From NCBI RefSeq assembly GCF_003751225.1, contig NZ_RJKE01000001.1, positions 5,394,001 to 5,458,000 of the forward strand: 64,000 nt of DNA, in the 5' to 3' direction. The stretch's first letter is position 1. Every line of letters starts with the position of its first letter. The notes under the pieces were generated by a model. That model did not search any database. It was not told the DNA's origin and saw nothing but the letters and a program-made list of their open reading frames with translations. This document shows positions 1-9,754 of the stretch, piece by piece. The position numbers and the translations under genes are program-made. The DNA comes from Actinocorallia herbida. Lineage in GTDB: Bacteria > Actinomycetota > Actinomycetes > Streptosporangiales > Streptosporangiaceae.

Positions 1-1683
<1,683 letters not shown>

Positions 1684-1690
1684 GCCCGAC

Positions 1691-1720
1691 GCCCGGTCCT
1701 CCCTCACCGGCGGACCGGGC
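1691..1720 (+). terminator. Hairpin after katG
   Basis: Nine-base perfect arms (1691-1699 and 1712-1720, GCCCGGTCC) with a 12-base loop, just after the katG stop. There is no clear T-tract, as is common in actinomycetes. Confidence 0.6.
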
Positions 1721-1787
1721 ATCCCTTCGACCATCGCCCTCGGCGCGGCCGGCCTCGCCTTCGAAGAGACGGACAAGGTCCGCGGGG

Positions 1788-2135
1788 TCAGTTCGTGTCG
1801 GAGGCGGCGATGATGTCGCCGTTGTCGTCGAGCGTGCGGGTGTCCCAGTAGACGTCCCACTCGTCGCCGACCTCCTGCGGCACCTTGCCGTCGGGGTAAC
1901 GCGCGAACCCGGCCTCGGGCTCCGCCCCGTCCGGGAAGCAGGCGGAACCGGTGCCTCCCACGGACAGAGCGGGATATTCGCCGGCGCTGCAGATGCCCTC
2001 CCGGTACTCGAGCCCCGAGCACCCGGTCAGTGCCGCGAGGGCGGCGGCACCCGCGAGCGCGGCCGCGCCGACGCGGGCCTTCACGGGGCGGGAGGCGGCG
2101 GCGGTGGCCCGTCCGGTACCGCGGTGCAGACGCAT
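1788..2135 (-). CDS. Small secreted lipoprotein, copy A
   Basis: A 115-residue predicted lipoprotein: basic N-terminus, Ala-rich hydrophobic stretch, lipobox LTGC followed by SGLEYREG, then a short Cys-containing domain ending in a D-W-D-V-Y-W motif region. It resembles a family of small actinobacterial lipoproteins of unknown role. Codon 1 of the longer frame is GTG at 2147, but GGAGAG sits directly upstream of ATG 2135, which I take as the start. The paralogue at 29031-29378 is nearly identical and has the same Shine-Dalgarno sequence with the start-codon types swapped. No function can be assigned. Confidence 0.85.
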   Translation of the reverse strand: MRLHRGTGRATAAASRPVKARVGAAALAGAAALAALTGCSGLEYREGICSAGEYPALSVGGTGSACFPDGAEPEAGFARYPDGKVPQEVGDEWDVYWDTRTLDDNGDIIAASDTN

Positions 2136-2350
2136 GGTTCTCTCCACTTGCTCGGTTGCCCCGAGTCTCGCGGCCGGGCGCCCGCCCCGCCCTGAGCGCT
2201 CCTACTCAAGATCGCGTGCGCGGATACTCATGCGCCCGCCCGCCCGGCCGCACCGCCGCCACGGCCAGATCATCCTTGGCCGGTCGGTTCCGCAGCCGCC
2301 GGACTCGCGAACTCCTTCCCGGAGGGCGGATCTGCCCTAGGCCGTCCGTC

Positions 2351-2532
2351 ATGGCCGAGCACTTCGATGTGCACCCGGAGAACCCGCAGCCTCGTTTAGT
2401 CGGGCAGATCGTGGATCTCGTGCGGGCGGACGGGCTGATCGCCTACCCGACGGACTCGTGCTACTCGCTGGGCTGCCGGCTCGGGAACCCGCGCGGAATC
2501 GAGCGGATCAGGGAGATCCGGCGGCTGGACGA
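2351..2532 (+). pseudogene. 5' remnant of Sua5/YciO/YrdC-family gene
   Basis: Starts ATG GCC GAG and encodes about 60 residues almost identical to the N-terminus of the intact gene at 29659, including the YPTDSCY motif and RLGNPRGIERIREIRRLD. Homology ends sharply at base 2532 and the frame continues into unrelated sequence that belongs, on the other strand, to a truncated ATPase gene. The remaining 70 percent of the protein is missing, so it is not expected to work. The intact copy B presumably supplies the function. Confidence 0.85.
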
Positions 2533-2545
2533 CCTGACCGAGCCG

Positions 2546-2876
2546 GGCCGGCCGACCGGGATCCGGGCGAACCTGCGGCGCACACAGCACGTCCAGCGGA
2601 GCGCACCGCAGATACGAGCGACTCGCCCCAGCCGACGTCATCGCCCGCCACCTTTCCGTTCTCACACGACAGCCACACCGCCGCCACCCGGCCCTCCGCG
2701 TTCAGCGTCCGGGCCAGGGCGCGCAGCGCCGTGGTCTTGCCGCTCTGCCGCGGCCCATGGACGACGAAATACCGTTCCATCTCGATCAGCTCGCGCGCGT
2801 AGGGCAGCAGCGGTTCGGTCGGCAGCATGTAATGCAGCGCCGGATCACACGGACCCGCGGTGTTGAAGTACCCCAC
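2546..2876 (-). pseudogene. 5' remnant of AAA/P-loop ATPase gene
   Basis: Minus-strand frame beginning MGYFNTAGPCDP. It carries the N-terminal signature of a common bacterial ATP-binding protein family (GPCDP..HYMLP) and a Walker A GPRQSGKTT near residue 40. After about 95 residues the family resemblance stops, close to the point where the opposing sua5 remnant stops. Walker B and all downstream domains are missing. The arrangement implies one deletion that fused two convergent genes and removed both 3' ends. Confidence 0.75.
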
Positions 2877-2999
2877 CCGTCACATTCCGTCACTGGACAG
2901 TGGCATTCGGGGACGGTTCGCAAGACGGTGGCCGTACGGCTGAGGCCGTCCGGGCAGGCGTCCGGCCAGTGGTGGCGCGGGCTCGTGCGCCTCTTCGTC

Positions 3000-3028
3000 T
3001 TGATCTTCCCGTAGGCGAGATTTAGAGT
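3000..3028 (+). promoter_or_regulatory. Candidate promoter for the 3068 gene
   Basis: TTGATC (3000-3005), 17-base spacer, TAGAGT (3023-3028), about 40 bases before the ATG at 3068. It resembles the housekeeping sigma consensus; no experimental support. Confidence 0.45.
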
Positions 3029-3067
3029 GATCGCGAGAATTTCCCGGTTCACCCCTGGAGGTGCGGG

Positions 3068-3805
3068 ATGCACGGGCATGTTCTGGCCGCCGTCGTGCTG
3101 GCCCTGCCGCTCGTGTGGGCCGCGCCCGCCTCCGCCGAGCGGCGCGCGGACGAGCTGGAGCTCCAACTGAGGGACGTGACGTTCGCCTGGTACCAGCCGA
3201 GCAAGGACTTCGGCTGGAAGGAGTACAGCGTCGTCAAGGGCATCGCGTACAGCAGGGCTCCGTACTTCCTCTTCTCGCCCCAGCCGACCAAGCGTGTGCG
3301 GGTCGAGTACAAGAACAGCCCGAACGGGCAGTGGAAGCAGGCGGGCACCACCTCGGCGACAGAGATGAGCCCCGAGTTCGAGTTCCCCGTCGGCGACGGC
3401 GAAGGCTGGTGGCGGCTGCACTACCCCGGCGACGCCTACCACAACGAGCAGTACAGCCCCGCCCTCCGGCTCTACCGCACCGCCCGGTTCACCGGCATCA
3501 AGACCAACCGGAAGACGGCGAGCCCCGGTCAGGCCATCGTCCTCAGCGGCCGCCTCGTCCGCCGCGTCGGCACCTCCGACGGCGGCTCCAAGGACGCCGG
3601 CGGCTGGGGCGGCAGGCGGGTCGCCGTCGCCTACACCTGCGGTAAGAACGGCACCCAGATCTACGACCTGGGCCGCCGCCGCACCAACGCCAAGGGCTAC
3701 TTCTCCGCGAGCACGACCTTCAAGTGCACCGGCGGTTTCGGCGCCTCCGCCTACGGCAGCGTGTTCAGCACCCTGTCCACCTTCGTCCGCGTGAAGCGCC
3801 GCTGA
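3068..3805 (+). CDS. Secreted protein of unknown function
   Basis: A 245-residue protein with a clear Sec signal peptide (hydrophobic stretch ending ASA near residue 23). The mature part is Tyr/Trp-rich and beta-sheet-like. Its second half (from about residue 145) reads like an Ig/CalX-type beta domain, with a pair of cysteines near residues 195 and 222. ATG 3068 is preceded by GGAGGTG. It is monocistronic with the candidate promoter at 3000-3028. No enzyme motif was recognised. It may be an extracellular structural or binding protein, which is inference only. Confidence 0.8.
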   Translation: MHGHVLAAVVLALPLVWAAPASAERRADELELQLRDVTFAWYQPSKDFGWKEYSVVKGIAYSRAPYFLFSPQPTKRVRVEYKNSPNGQWKQAGTTSATEMSPEFEFPVGDGEGWWRLHYPGDAYHNEQYSPALRLYRTARFTGIKTNRKTASPGQAIVLSGRLVRRVGTSDGGSKDAGGWGGRRVAVAYTCGKNGTQIYDLGRRRTNAKGYFSASTTFKCTGGFGASAYGSVFSTLSTFVRVKRR

Positions 3806-4299
3806 CAGAGCGCACCCGGGACCGGATGAAGCCCGCAACGCGATCGCGGGCGGGGCGATCCGGGTCTGTTCAGCGAACCGTCGCGCAGCCGCTCGTCATG
3901 CCGCGGAACCGATCCGGATCGTCGTGTGGAGGGTCCGCGCCGCGGCGGACGGGAAGCCGTCGGGCCGCCGGAGGACGAGTTGGGGACACGGTCGAGCTGC
4001 GGCATCACGGAGTGCGCGCCGGCGGGGTCGTCACGGGGATCAGAACCGAGGAGTCGGCGAACGCCGGTGTGGTGAACACGACGGCGGCTGGTCGGGGTGA
4101 CGGGCACCAAAGCCGTCCAGGTTCGGCCGACGTCCCCCGCGAAGCCCTCATCGGCCATCTGGCCGAACCCTGAACCGGGCGAAGAGGGCTTCGGGTGTGG
4201 GCTTGCGCTCGGGGCCGCGACGGCCGCTCATGCGGTGAGCGCGGATCGCCAGGGCGGGAGCGGAAGGAATGTCCGAGGACCGGCGACCCGGGCGATGCC
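3806..4299. other. Intergenic stretch without a supported gene
   Basis: No frame here looks like a recognisable protein. The open frames on both strands are low-complexity Arg/Pro/Gly shadows of GC-rich sequence. It may be the decayed continuation of the TPP-enzyme remnant to its right. Confidence 0.5.
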
Positions 4300-4560
4300 G
4301 CTCTGCTGGTCTGCGCGAAACTGCGCACGGCGACCTCATCGAGGGTCCGCCAACGGACGAAACCGAGCTCAGCGACAAGACAGAGCGGAGAGTGCGGCGC
4401 ATCGGACCGTATGCCGGCGAAGCCGTTTGCGAAGCCGGGGCGGCCGGTCACCGCGGCGACCGCGAGCCCGCCGGTGACGCGGGCGTAGCCGTCGGCGGCG
4501 TTGACCGCCGCGGCCTCGTGCCGGAAGTCCAGCAGCCCGCGTTTGGCGGTATTGATGAGC
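4300..4560 (-). pseudogene. Fragment of acetolactate-synthase-like TPP enzyme
   Basis: Minus-strand reading frame with DFRHEAAAVNAADGYARVTG, the conserved PYR-domain block of thiamine-diphosphate enzymes that contains the catalytic Glu, then GRPGFANGFAGI and SPLCLVAELG. Only about 85 residues are recognisable. There is no start, and the remaining two thirds of the enzyme (cofactor and PP domains) are absent. Bases 4561-4911 hold nothing else I can support. Confidence 0.65.
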
Positions 4561-4911
4561 CGGGCCGCGGGGGCAAGCGTGGCGGCCTTGGGACTGGCTT
4601 CGGGCACCCGACCTGAGGAACTCGAGACCGGTTCCGAGAGCGGAGCCGCCAAAGCGCGAAGGATTGATAGCACGCCTTCCCTCGAGTAGTGCGACGGCCA
4701 ACCCGATCGGCACCGCAGGGCCTCCCATCTGCCGCACCCAGGCAGATGGAGAGCAGCCCTGCTGACCGGTCGAGCGCTTCCTCGCCCGGGAGGCAGCCGC
4801 GTCCTGACCTCCTCGCGGGCGTCGACCGGCGCATGACGGCGATCCACCTTCATGTGCCGGTTTCCCTGGTTATGATCGGGCTCCCGGCCGTCCGTGAAGC
4901 GGAGGACACGC

Positions 4912-5214
4912 GTGGCTGAACTCGGGCTCGTCGAAGTGATCGAGAAAGTGCGGGAAGAGCTGCGCGCCGCCGCGCTGGCGGGCGCGGACGCCGACATCCG
5001 GTTTCCCGTCGAGCAAGTGACGCTGGAGTTCCAGGTCGGCATCAAGAAGATCGGCGAGGGCACCGGCAAGGTCAAGATCTGGGTGATCGAGACCGGCGCC
5101 ACGGGGAAGATCGAGCACGACAAGGTGCAGAAGGTCACGGTCGTGCTGGGCACGCCGACCGGCCCCGACGGCGAGCTGAAGGTCTCGGGCGGCTCGGACT
5201 CCGCACCGGGTTAG
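4912..5214 (+). CDS. Trypsin-co-occurring domain (trypco2) protein
   Basis: A 100-residue single-domain protein. The N-terminal amphipathic helix (ELGLVEVIEKVREELRAA) is followed by alternating beta-strands (VTLEFQVGI, GKVKIWVIETG, KVQKVTVVLG). This is the pattern of the small trypco2 domain, known from comparative genomics to be encoded beside trypsin-like proteases in NTP-dependent conflict systems. GTG 4912 has GGAGGA five bases upstream. Its TAG stop overlaps the GTG of the next gene by one base, indicating translational coupling with a trypsin-NTPase gene as the family predicts. Role inferred: adaptor or sensor of that protease; the biochemical activity is unknown. Confidence 0.8.
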   Translation: MAELGLVEVIEKVREELRAAALAGADADIRFPVEQVTLEFQVGIKKIGEGTGKVKIWVIETGATGKIEHDKVQKVTVVLGTPTGPDGELKVSGGSDSAPG

Positions 5215-8200
5215 TGCGCGGCGCGATGATCGACGCGATCGAGCACAGGTTCGTCGAGGTCCTCGCGATGTGGCGGACCGCCGAGGGCCGCAGCCGGTGG
5301 GAGCAGGCCTCAGGTCTTCTCATCGACGGCCGCCACGTACTGACGTCCCAGCACGCGATTCCCGCCGGGACCCTGCGCATCACCGTCCGCCACCTGCTGC
5401 CCGACGGGACCAAGCAGACCTGGTCGGCCACGACCCGGCTCACCGGAGATCCGGGCCACGCCGACCTGGCGCTCCTCGCGCTCGACGAGGACGCGGGTCC
5501 GCTGCCCCCGGTCGGGTTCGCGCGGATCAGCGGGGGCGGCGACCGGGCGGCCACGCTTGACGACTGCCACGCGGTGGGCTTCCCGGCGTTCATGGAGCGC
5601 GGCAAGGGCACCCAACGGGTGCGGTACCAGGCCCATGTGTCAGGCCGCATCCCGGTCTTCCAGATCCCGGGTCCCGGGCTGCGGACCCTGCGGACCACGC
5701 ACACTCCCGACCAGGAACGGCTCCCGGCTTCCGGCAGCACACTGGCAGGTACTCCCTGGTCGGGGATGTCCGGTGCGGCCGTCATCGCGGGCGGCCACGT
5801 CGTAGGGGTCGTGTCCGAGCACGCGCCCCGCCAGGGCGCCTCCGATCTCACGATCGTGCCCATCACGCTGATCGACAACCTGCCCGACGCCGCCGCCTGG
5901 TGGGACGTCCTCGGTACCTCCGCGGACGCCCTCCCGATGCTGCCCGCCGCGGCGAAGGCCCACGAGACCGCTCACGTGGGCAGGCCGCTCGGGGAATGGA
6001 AGCCGGTCCGGGACCTCCAAGTGAGTCCGGCGATCAGGACGGCGGACGCGCCGGCCGATGCCCTGCCCTACTACGTGCCTCGCGAACACGACCGCGAGCT
6101 GCGCGAAAGGCTGGGACAGGCGAAGTTCGAGCCGGTTTTCGTGGTGCTGCTGGGCCTGCCGTATGTGGGGAAGTCCCGTGCCGCCTACGAGGCGGTCACG
6201 GAGTGCTTTCCCGACTGGCGGTTGTTCCGGCCGCTCCACCCGGACGAGCTCGTCGCGGCACTCCGCGACCGCCGGATCGGCCCGCGCACCGTCATCTGGC
6301 TGGATGACGCGGCCAAGCACATCTTCCACGGCGAGGCGGGGGGACGGGCCGCCGCGCTCCTGCGATCCTTCCTTTACGAGCTCGACGCAACGCACCCCCG
6401 TTCCGTCGCCGTCGTCGCCACGATGTGGACCAGGGAGTGGGACAGGCTGCGCGACCGGGATATATCCCCGGCCACGAGCGCGCTTCTGTCTCCGGACCTC
6501 GCCATCGACGTCCAGAAGGACTTCTCCTCCGCGGACTTCGTGGCCGTTCGGCAGGCGGCCGAGCACGACAGCCGCATCAGGCAGGCGATCGAGGCCGAGG
6601 GCGAATCCGGCGAATTGGCGCTGCACCTCGCCGGCGGGATCGTCCAGGTCGAGCAGTTCCGCACCGCCGGGCCCGTGCCCAAGGCGATCATTCGAGCGGT
6701 CCTGGACGCGGGCCAGGTGGGCGTGAAGTCGCCCCTGGACACCGAGTTCCTGCGCCGCGCCGTACCCGGCTACCTCACCGCGCGGGAACTGCTCGGCTGG
6801 CAAGACGCCTTCGAGGCGTACATCGCCCGGATCCTGCGGCCCTCCGACATCCCTGGAGCCCTGCAACCGGTGCCCGTCCGGGAACCGACGGACGGACCTC
6901 CGTTGTTCCATCCCGCCGACTACCTCGTCTACCACTACGAGGACCACCGCGACGCCCCGATCAGCCCGGAACTCTGGGACGTCCTCCGCGAGTGGGCGAC
7001 GGAGAACTCGGACCGCGACAGGATCGCCTTGGACGCGGGCCTGCGCGGATACCGCCGCCTTTCCACCCTTTTCTGGAGCACCGCGGCCGACGGGAGTCCA
7101 AGACCGGTCTCCAAGTACGCGCGGGAGAAGATCGACCAGATGGCACGGTTCCCGCCGGCCTATTTCGCGGAGGACGTCCCGAACCTGAGGCACCCGTGGC
7201 CCGCCCCGGCCGACGACGACTGGGTGTTCCCCATCGCCTACAACGCGGCGATGACCGCGTTCGCCATGATCTCGGTGTTCTCGCCGACCGCGGCTGTATG
7301 GCTCTTCCTCGTGGCCGGCGTGCTCTACCTCGCCATTCGGTACGTGTTCCTCTCAAATCCGTGGACCCAGGCCGGCCTGCTGCGCCGGAGTTCCGCGCTC
7401 TGGGAACTGTCCTATCGATGGGCCGAGCGCGGTGGAGCGGTCGCCGAGAGGAAGGCGGTGGAGGCCGCGCGCGCGGCGGTGCACGGCTCGAAGCCTCGCC
7501 GCGCTCCCGGGGCGGAGGAGGATCCCGTTGATTTCGCCGATGTTCCGCACAGGTTGAGACTCGCCTGTCTTGAAGAGAGTCTGGGCGGTCATGAGCGTGC
7601 CGTCGCCTTGTTCCCTCCGGAGGAGCCGGTCGCGGATCTGTGCCTCGACAGCCGGCCGAGCGACCTTCCGGTGGACTTGGCATGGCGCCGGGGCAGCCCA
7701 CCTGACGTCCTGCTCCGGGCTGGACGTCCGGCGGCGGCGCTCGACTGGCTCCGCAGGGCGTCCTCGGCGCAGTGGGACCCGAAGGTCCAGATCGCGATCA
7801 TGGAGCTGCTCTGCCGTCTGGAGCGGATCGAAGAGCTCGTCGGCTGCGTGGAGGAGTTCCCTCCGCCGGACCATCGAGTGACCGCCGACGTCGTCTCGCG
7901 GCTCATCGCCCACGGTGAGCACGCGAAGGCCGTGCAGTGGCTGTGTCCGCGGGAGGACCGGTGGTTCGGAGCTTCGGTCCCCGCCCGAACGGCGATCATG
8001 TCGTTGGTCGCCCACCTGGAGGAGATCGGCGAGACCGCGTCCGCCGCGGAGCTGCTGCGCGCCCATCTACCGGAGCCTTCGCATTACCGTCGCACCTCTG
8101 CCCCGGATGGCAGCTACCGTCTTCGGCTGGCGCTTCTGCTGGCGGGCGCCGGCGCTACGGAGGAGGCCGCTCGGCTGTACTCCCCGCCCGCCGACGCGGA

Positions 8201-8726
8201 CGGCTCCACCGTGGTCGACGTCGTCTCCGAGCACCTGATCTATCTTGCCCGCCTCGGTGACAGGGTAGGCATGTCCGAACTCTTCGACCGGACCTGCGCG
8301 GAACTCGACGAGGATTCCGCCCTTGACGTTCTGCTGGAGGATCTCACGGTCGCCTTCGTCGGAGCGCGCGCGATCATAGATCGCGCCACGGCATCGAAGA
8401 TCATCGATGGCTGGCCGACACGGTGGAGAATCGACGTATTGGAAAGGGTCGGCGAGTACGGCAAAGCACGCATGATCATCGAAAGGTCGATGGATCTCCT
8501 GTCGTTCTCCACCCGGGAACTGTTTCGCGGCGAGCTGATCAGGGTCACCTACCTCTCAGGCGCACGGCACGAGGCAGGTCTGATCTACGCCTTCGGCAGC
8601 GAGCCCGGCGGCCTCCCCACCATCCCCTGGCACCCCACCTCGACGGCCCCGGACCTCTCCGCCGACCTCCCGGAGCAGGCCTCCTACGTCCTGCAAGGCT
8701 ACGTAGAGTCCGACTGGATCCGCTGA
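5214..8726 (+). CDS. Trypsin-like protease / STAND-like NTPase / repeat fusion
   Basis: A 1170-residue multidomain protein and the likely effector-sensor of the trypco2 operon. Residues 1-230 are a trypsin-fold serine protease with a full triad: His47 (TSQHAI), Asp84 (GHADLALL) and Ser186 (WSGMSGAA). There is no signal peptide. Walker A GLPYVGKS at 314-321 and a Walker B-like TVIWLDD near 360 mark a STAND-type NTPase, followed by a helical region. Two adjacent membrane segments lie at about 670-712. The remaining 450 residues are helical and TPR-like. GTG 5214 overlaps the upstream stop; ATG 5226 is an alternative start. The protease probably acts in the cytoplasm or at the membrane when the repeats detect a trigger; this is family-based inference. 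The target is unknown. Confidence 0.82.
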   Translation: MRGAMIDAIEHRFVEVLAMWRTAEGRSRWEQASGLLIDGRHVLTSQHAIPAGTLRITVRHLLPDGTKQTWSATTRLTGDPGHADLALLALDEDAGPLPPVGFARISGGGDRAATLDDCHAVGFPAFMERGKGTQRVRYQAHVSGRIPVFQIPGPGLRTLRTTHTPDQERLPASGSTLAGTPWSGMSGAAVIAGGHVVGVVSEHAPRQGASDLTIVPITLIDNLPDAAAWWDVLGTSADALPMLPAAAKAHETAHVGRPLGEWKPVRDLQVSPAIRTADAPADALPYYVPREHDRELRERLGQAKFEPVFVVLLGLPYVGKSRAAYEAVTECFPDWRLFRPLHPDELVAALRDRRIGPRTVIWLDDAAKHIFHGEAGGRAAALLRSFLYELDATHPRSVAVVATMWTREWDRLRDRDISPATSALLSPDLAIDVQKDFSSADFVAVRQAAEHDSRIRQAIEAEGESGELALHLAGGIVQVEQFRTAGPVPKAIIRAVLDAGQVGVKSPLDTEFLRRAVPGYLTARELLGWQDAFEAYIARILRPSDIPGALQPVPVREPTDGPPLFHPADYLVYHYEDHRDAPISPELWDVLREWATENSDRDRIALDAGLRGYRRLSTLFWSTAADGSPRPVSKYAREKIDQMARFPPAYFAEDVPNLRHPWPAPADDDWVFPIAYNAAMTAFAMISVFSPTAAVWLFLVAGVLYLAIRYVFLSNPWTQAGLLRRSSALWELSYRWAERGGAVAERKAVEAARAAVHGSKPRRAPGAEEDPVDFADVPHRLRLACLEESLGGHERAVALFPPEEPVADLCLDSRPSDLPVDLAWRRGSPPDVLLRAGRPAAALDWLRRASSAQWDPKVQIAIMELLCRLERIEELVGCVEEFPPPDHRVTADVVSRLIAHGEHAKAVQWLCPREDRWFGASVPARTAIMSLVAHLEEIGETASAAELLRAHLPEPSHYRRTSAPDGSYRLRLALLLAGAGATEEAARLYSPPADADGSTVVDVVSEHLIYLARLGDRVGMSELFDRTCAELDEDSALDVLLEDLTVAFVGARAIIDRATASKIIDGWPTRWRIDVLERVGEYGKARMIIERSMDLLSFSTRELFRGELIRVTYLSGARHEAGLIYAFGSEPGGLPTIPWHPTSTAPDLSADLPEQASYVLQGYVESDWIR

Positions 8727-9318
8727 CCGCCGACGCGTCACGACCCACTGGAATGCCGCCGGGCTGCTGGCCTCCATGTACCCGGCCCTCGACGTCGACC
8801 CGGACGTCCTCTATGTGGGCAACGGCCGGTTCCTCACCTCGGCCGTCGCCGCCGCGGGCCTGGACCTGTGCCTGCACATGATCCGCCGCGACCACGGCTC
8901 GGCCGTCGCCGCCCACGCCGCCCGCCTGTCGGTGATGCCGCTCGAACGGGAGGGCGGCCAGGCGCAGTTCATCGTCCACGACCACGCCCCCACCCCGCAG
9001 GGCTCCGAACTGGAGGAACTGCTCACCTGGCTCCAGGAGAACCTGGCCCGCGACCTCACCCTCGCCCACATCGCCGCACGAGCCGGAACCAGCACCCGGA
9101 CCCTGATCCGGCGCTTCCGCGACCAGACCGGGTCCACCCCCCTCCAATGGCTCCACCGAGCCCGCATCCACCAGGCTCAGCACCTCCTCGAAACCACCGA
9201 GCACTCCGTGGAACGCATCGGCGACCAGGTCGGCTTCGGCTCAGCCACCACCTTCCGCGACCGCTTCAAACGCACCACCGGCGTCACCCCCCAGACCTAC
9301 CGCCGCACCTTCACCTGA
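8727..9318 (+). pseudogene. N-terminally truncated GlxA-type AraC regulator
   Basis: Frame encodes the second half of a DJ-1/PfpI-like domain (VTTHWNAAGLLASMYP, LYVGNGRFLTSAVAAAGLDL) followed by a complete AraC-type double HTH from about 90 residues before the end (LAHIAARAGTSTRTLIRRF, IGDQVGFGSATTFRDRFKR). A complete GlxA-like regulator has about 320 residues. Here about the first 115 are absent, and homology begins directly at the stop codon of the protease gene. ATG 8776 could allow a 180-residue protein to be made. The junction suggests that insertion of the trypco2 operon, or a deletion beside it, removed the 5' end. Confidence 0.8.
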
Positions 9319-9353
9319 CCCCAGGCCCCACTTCGCCCACAACACCTCTCCGC

Positions 9354-9532
9354 AGTCCGGGAGGTGGATGCAGGCTGTGGCCCAGGCGTGGCTGGTGCTA
9401 CAGCTGAGCGGGTCGGGGACGGCGCTCTGGCCGGTGGTGGGCGTGCAGTTCCTGCCGGTGCTGCTCATCGGCCCGTACGGCGGGCTGGTCGCATGTTGCG
9501 TCGGTCCGCTTCTTGCCGTCGACCTCTCATGA
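9354..9532 (+). pseudogene. MFS exporter fragment
   Basis: A short frame around ATG 9368 reads MQAVAQAWLVLQLSGSG, then ALWPVVGVQFLPVLLIGPYGG. This matches the first transmembrane helices of enterobactin-exporter-like MFS proteins (usual W-M-Q..A..WLVL.L and LQFLPVLL.GP.GG). It stops at TGA 9530 after 54 codons, against the usual 400 or more residues. From 9533 to 9740 nothing coding was recognised. Confidence 0.65.
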
Positions 9533-9754
9533 GGGGTCGCGCTGGCGGCCTACGAGGGCGACGGTGCGAGGGCGGAGCCCGATCGCGCATCATCCCCGGC
9601 GAGCCGGGGCAGGAAGATCAACGACCTGCGGCACGGGCCACCCGAATTTCACATAAGGAACATTGGCTGCCGCGTCTCACCGGCGGCACAGGGGCGCAGC
9701 CCTCTCCCTGCCATGAACCGGACACACCGATCTCAACGGAGGGGGAATGGCGCC

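Larger units (their letters stand above)
1788..2532. repeat. Duplicated lipoprotein-sua5 segment, copy A
   Basis: This stretch is closely similar to 29031-29840: lipoprotein gene on the minus strand, its upstream region, then the start of a Sua5/YciO-type gene on the plus strand. Similarity is very high at both gene ends and stops abruptly at 2532. Copy B carries an extra 7-base tandem repeat in the intergenic part and a complete sua5-type gene. Confidence 0.85.
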
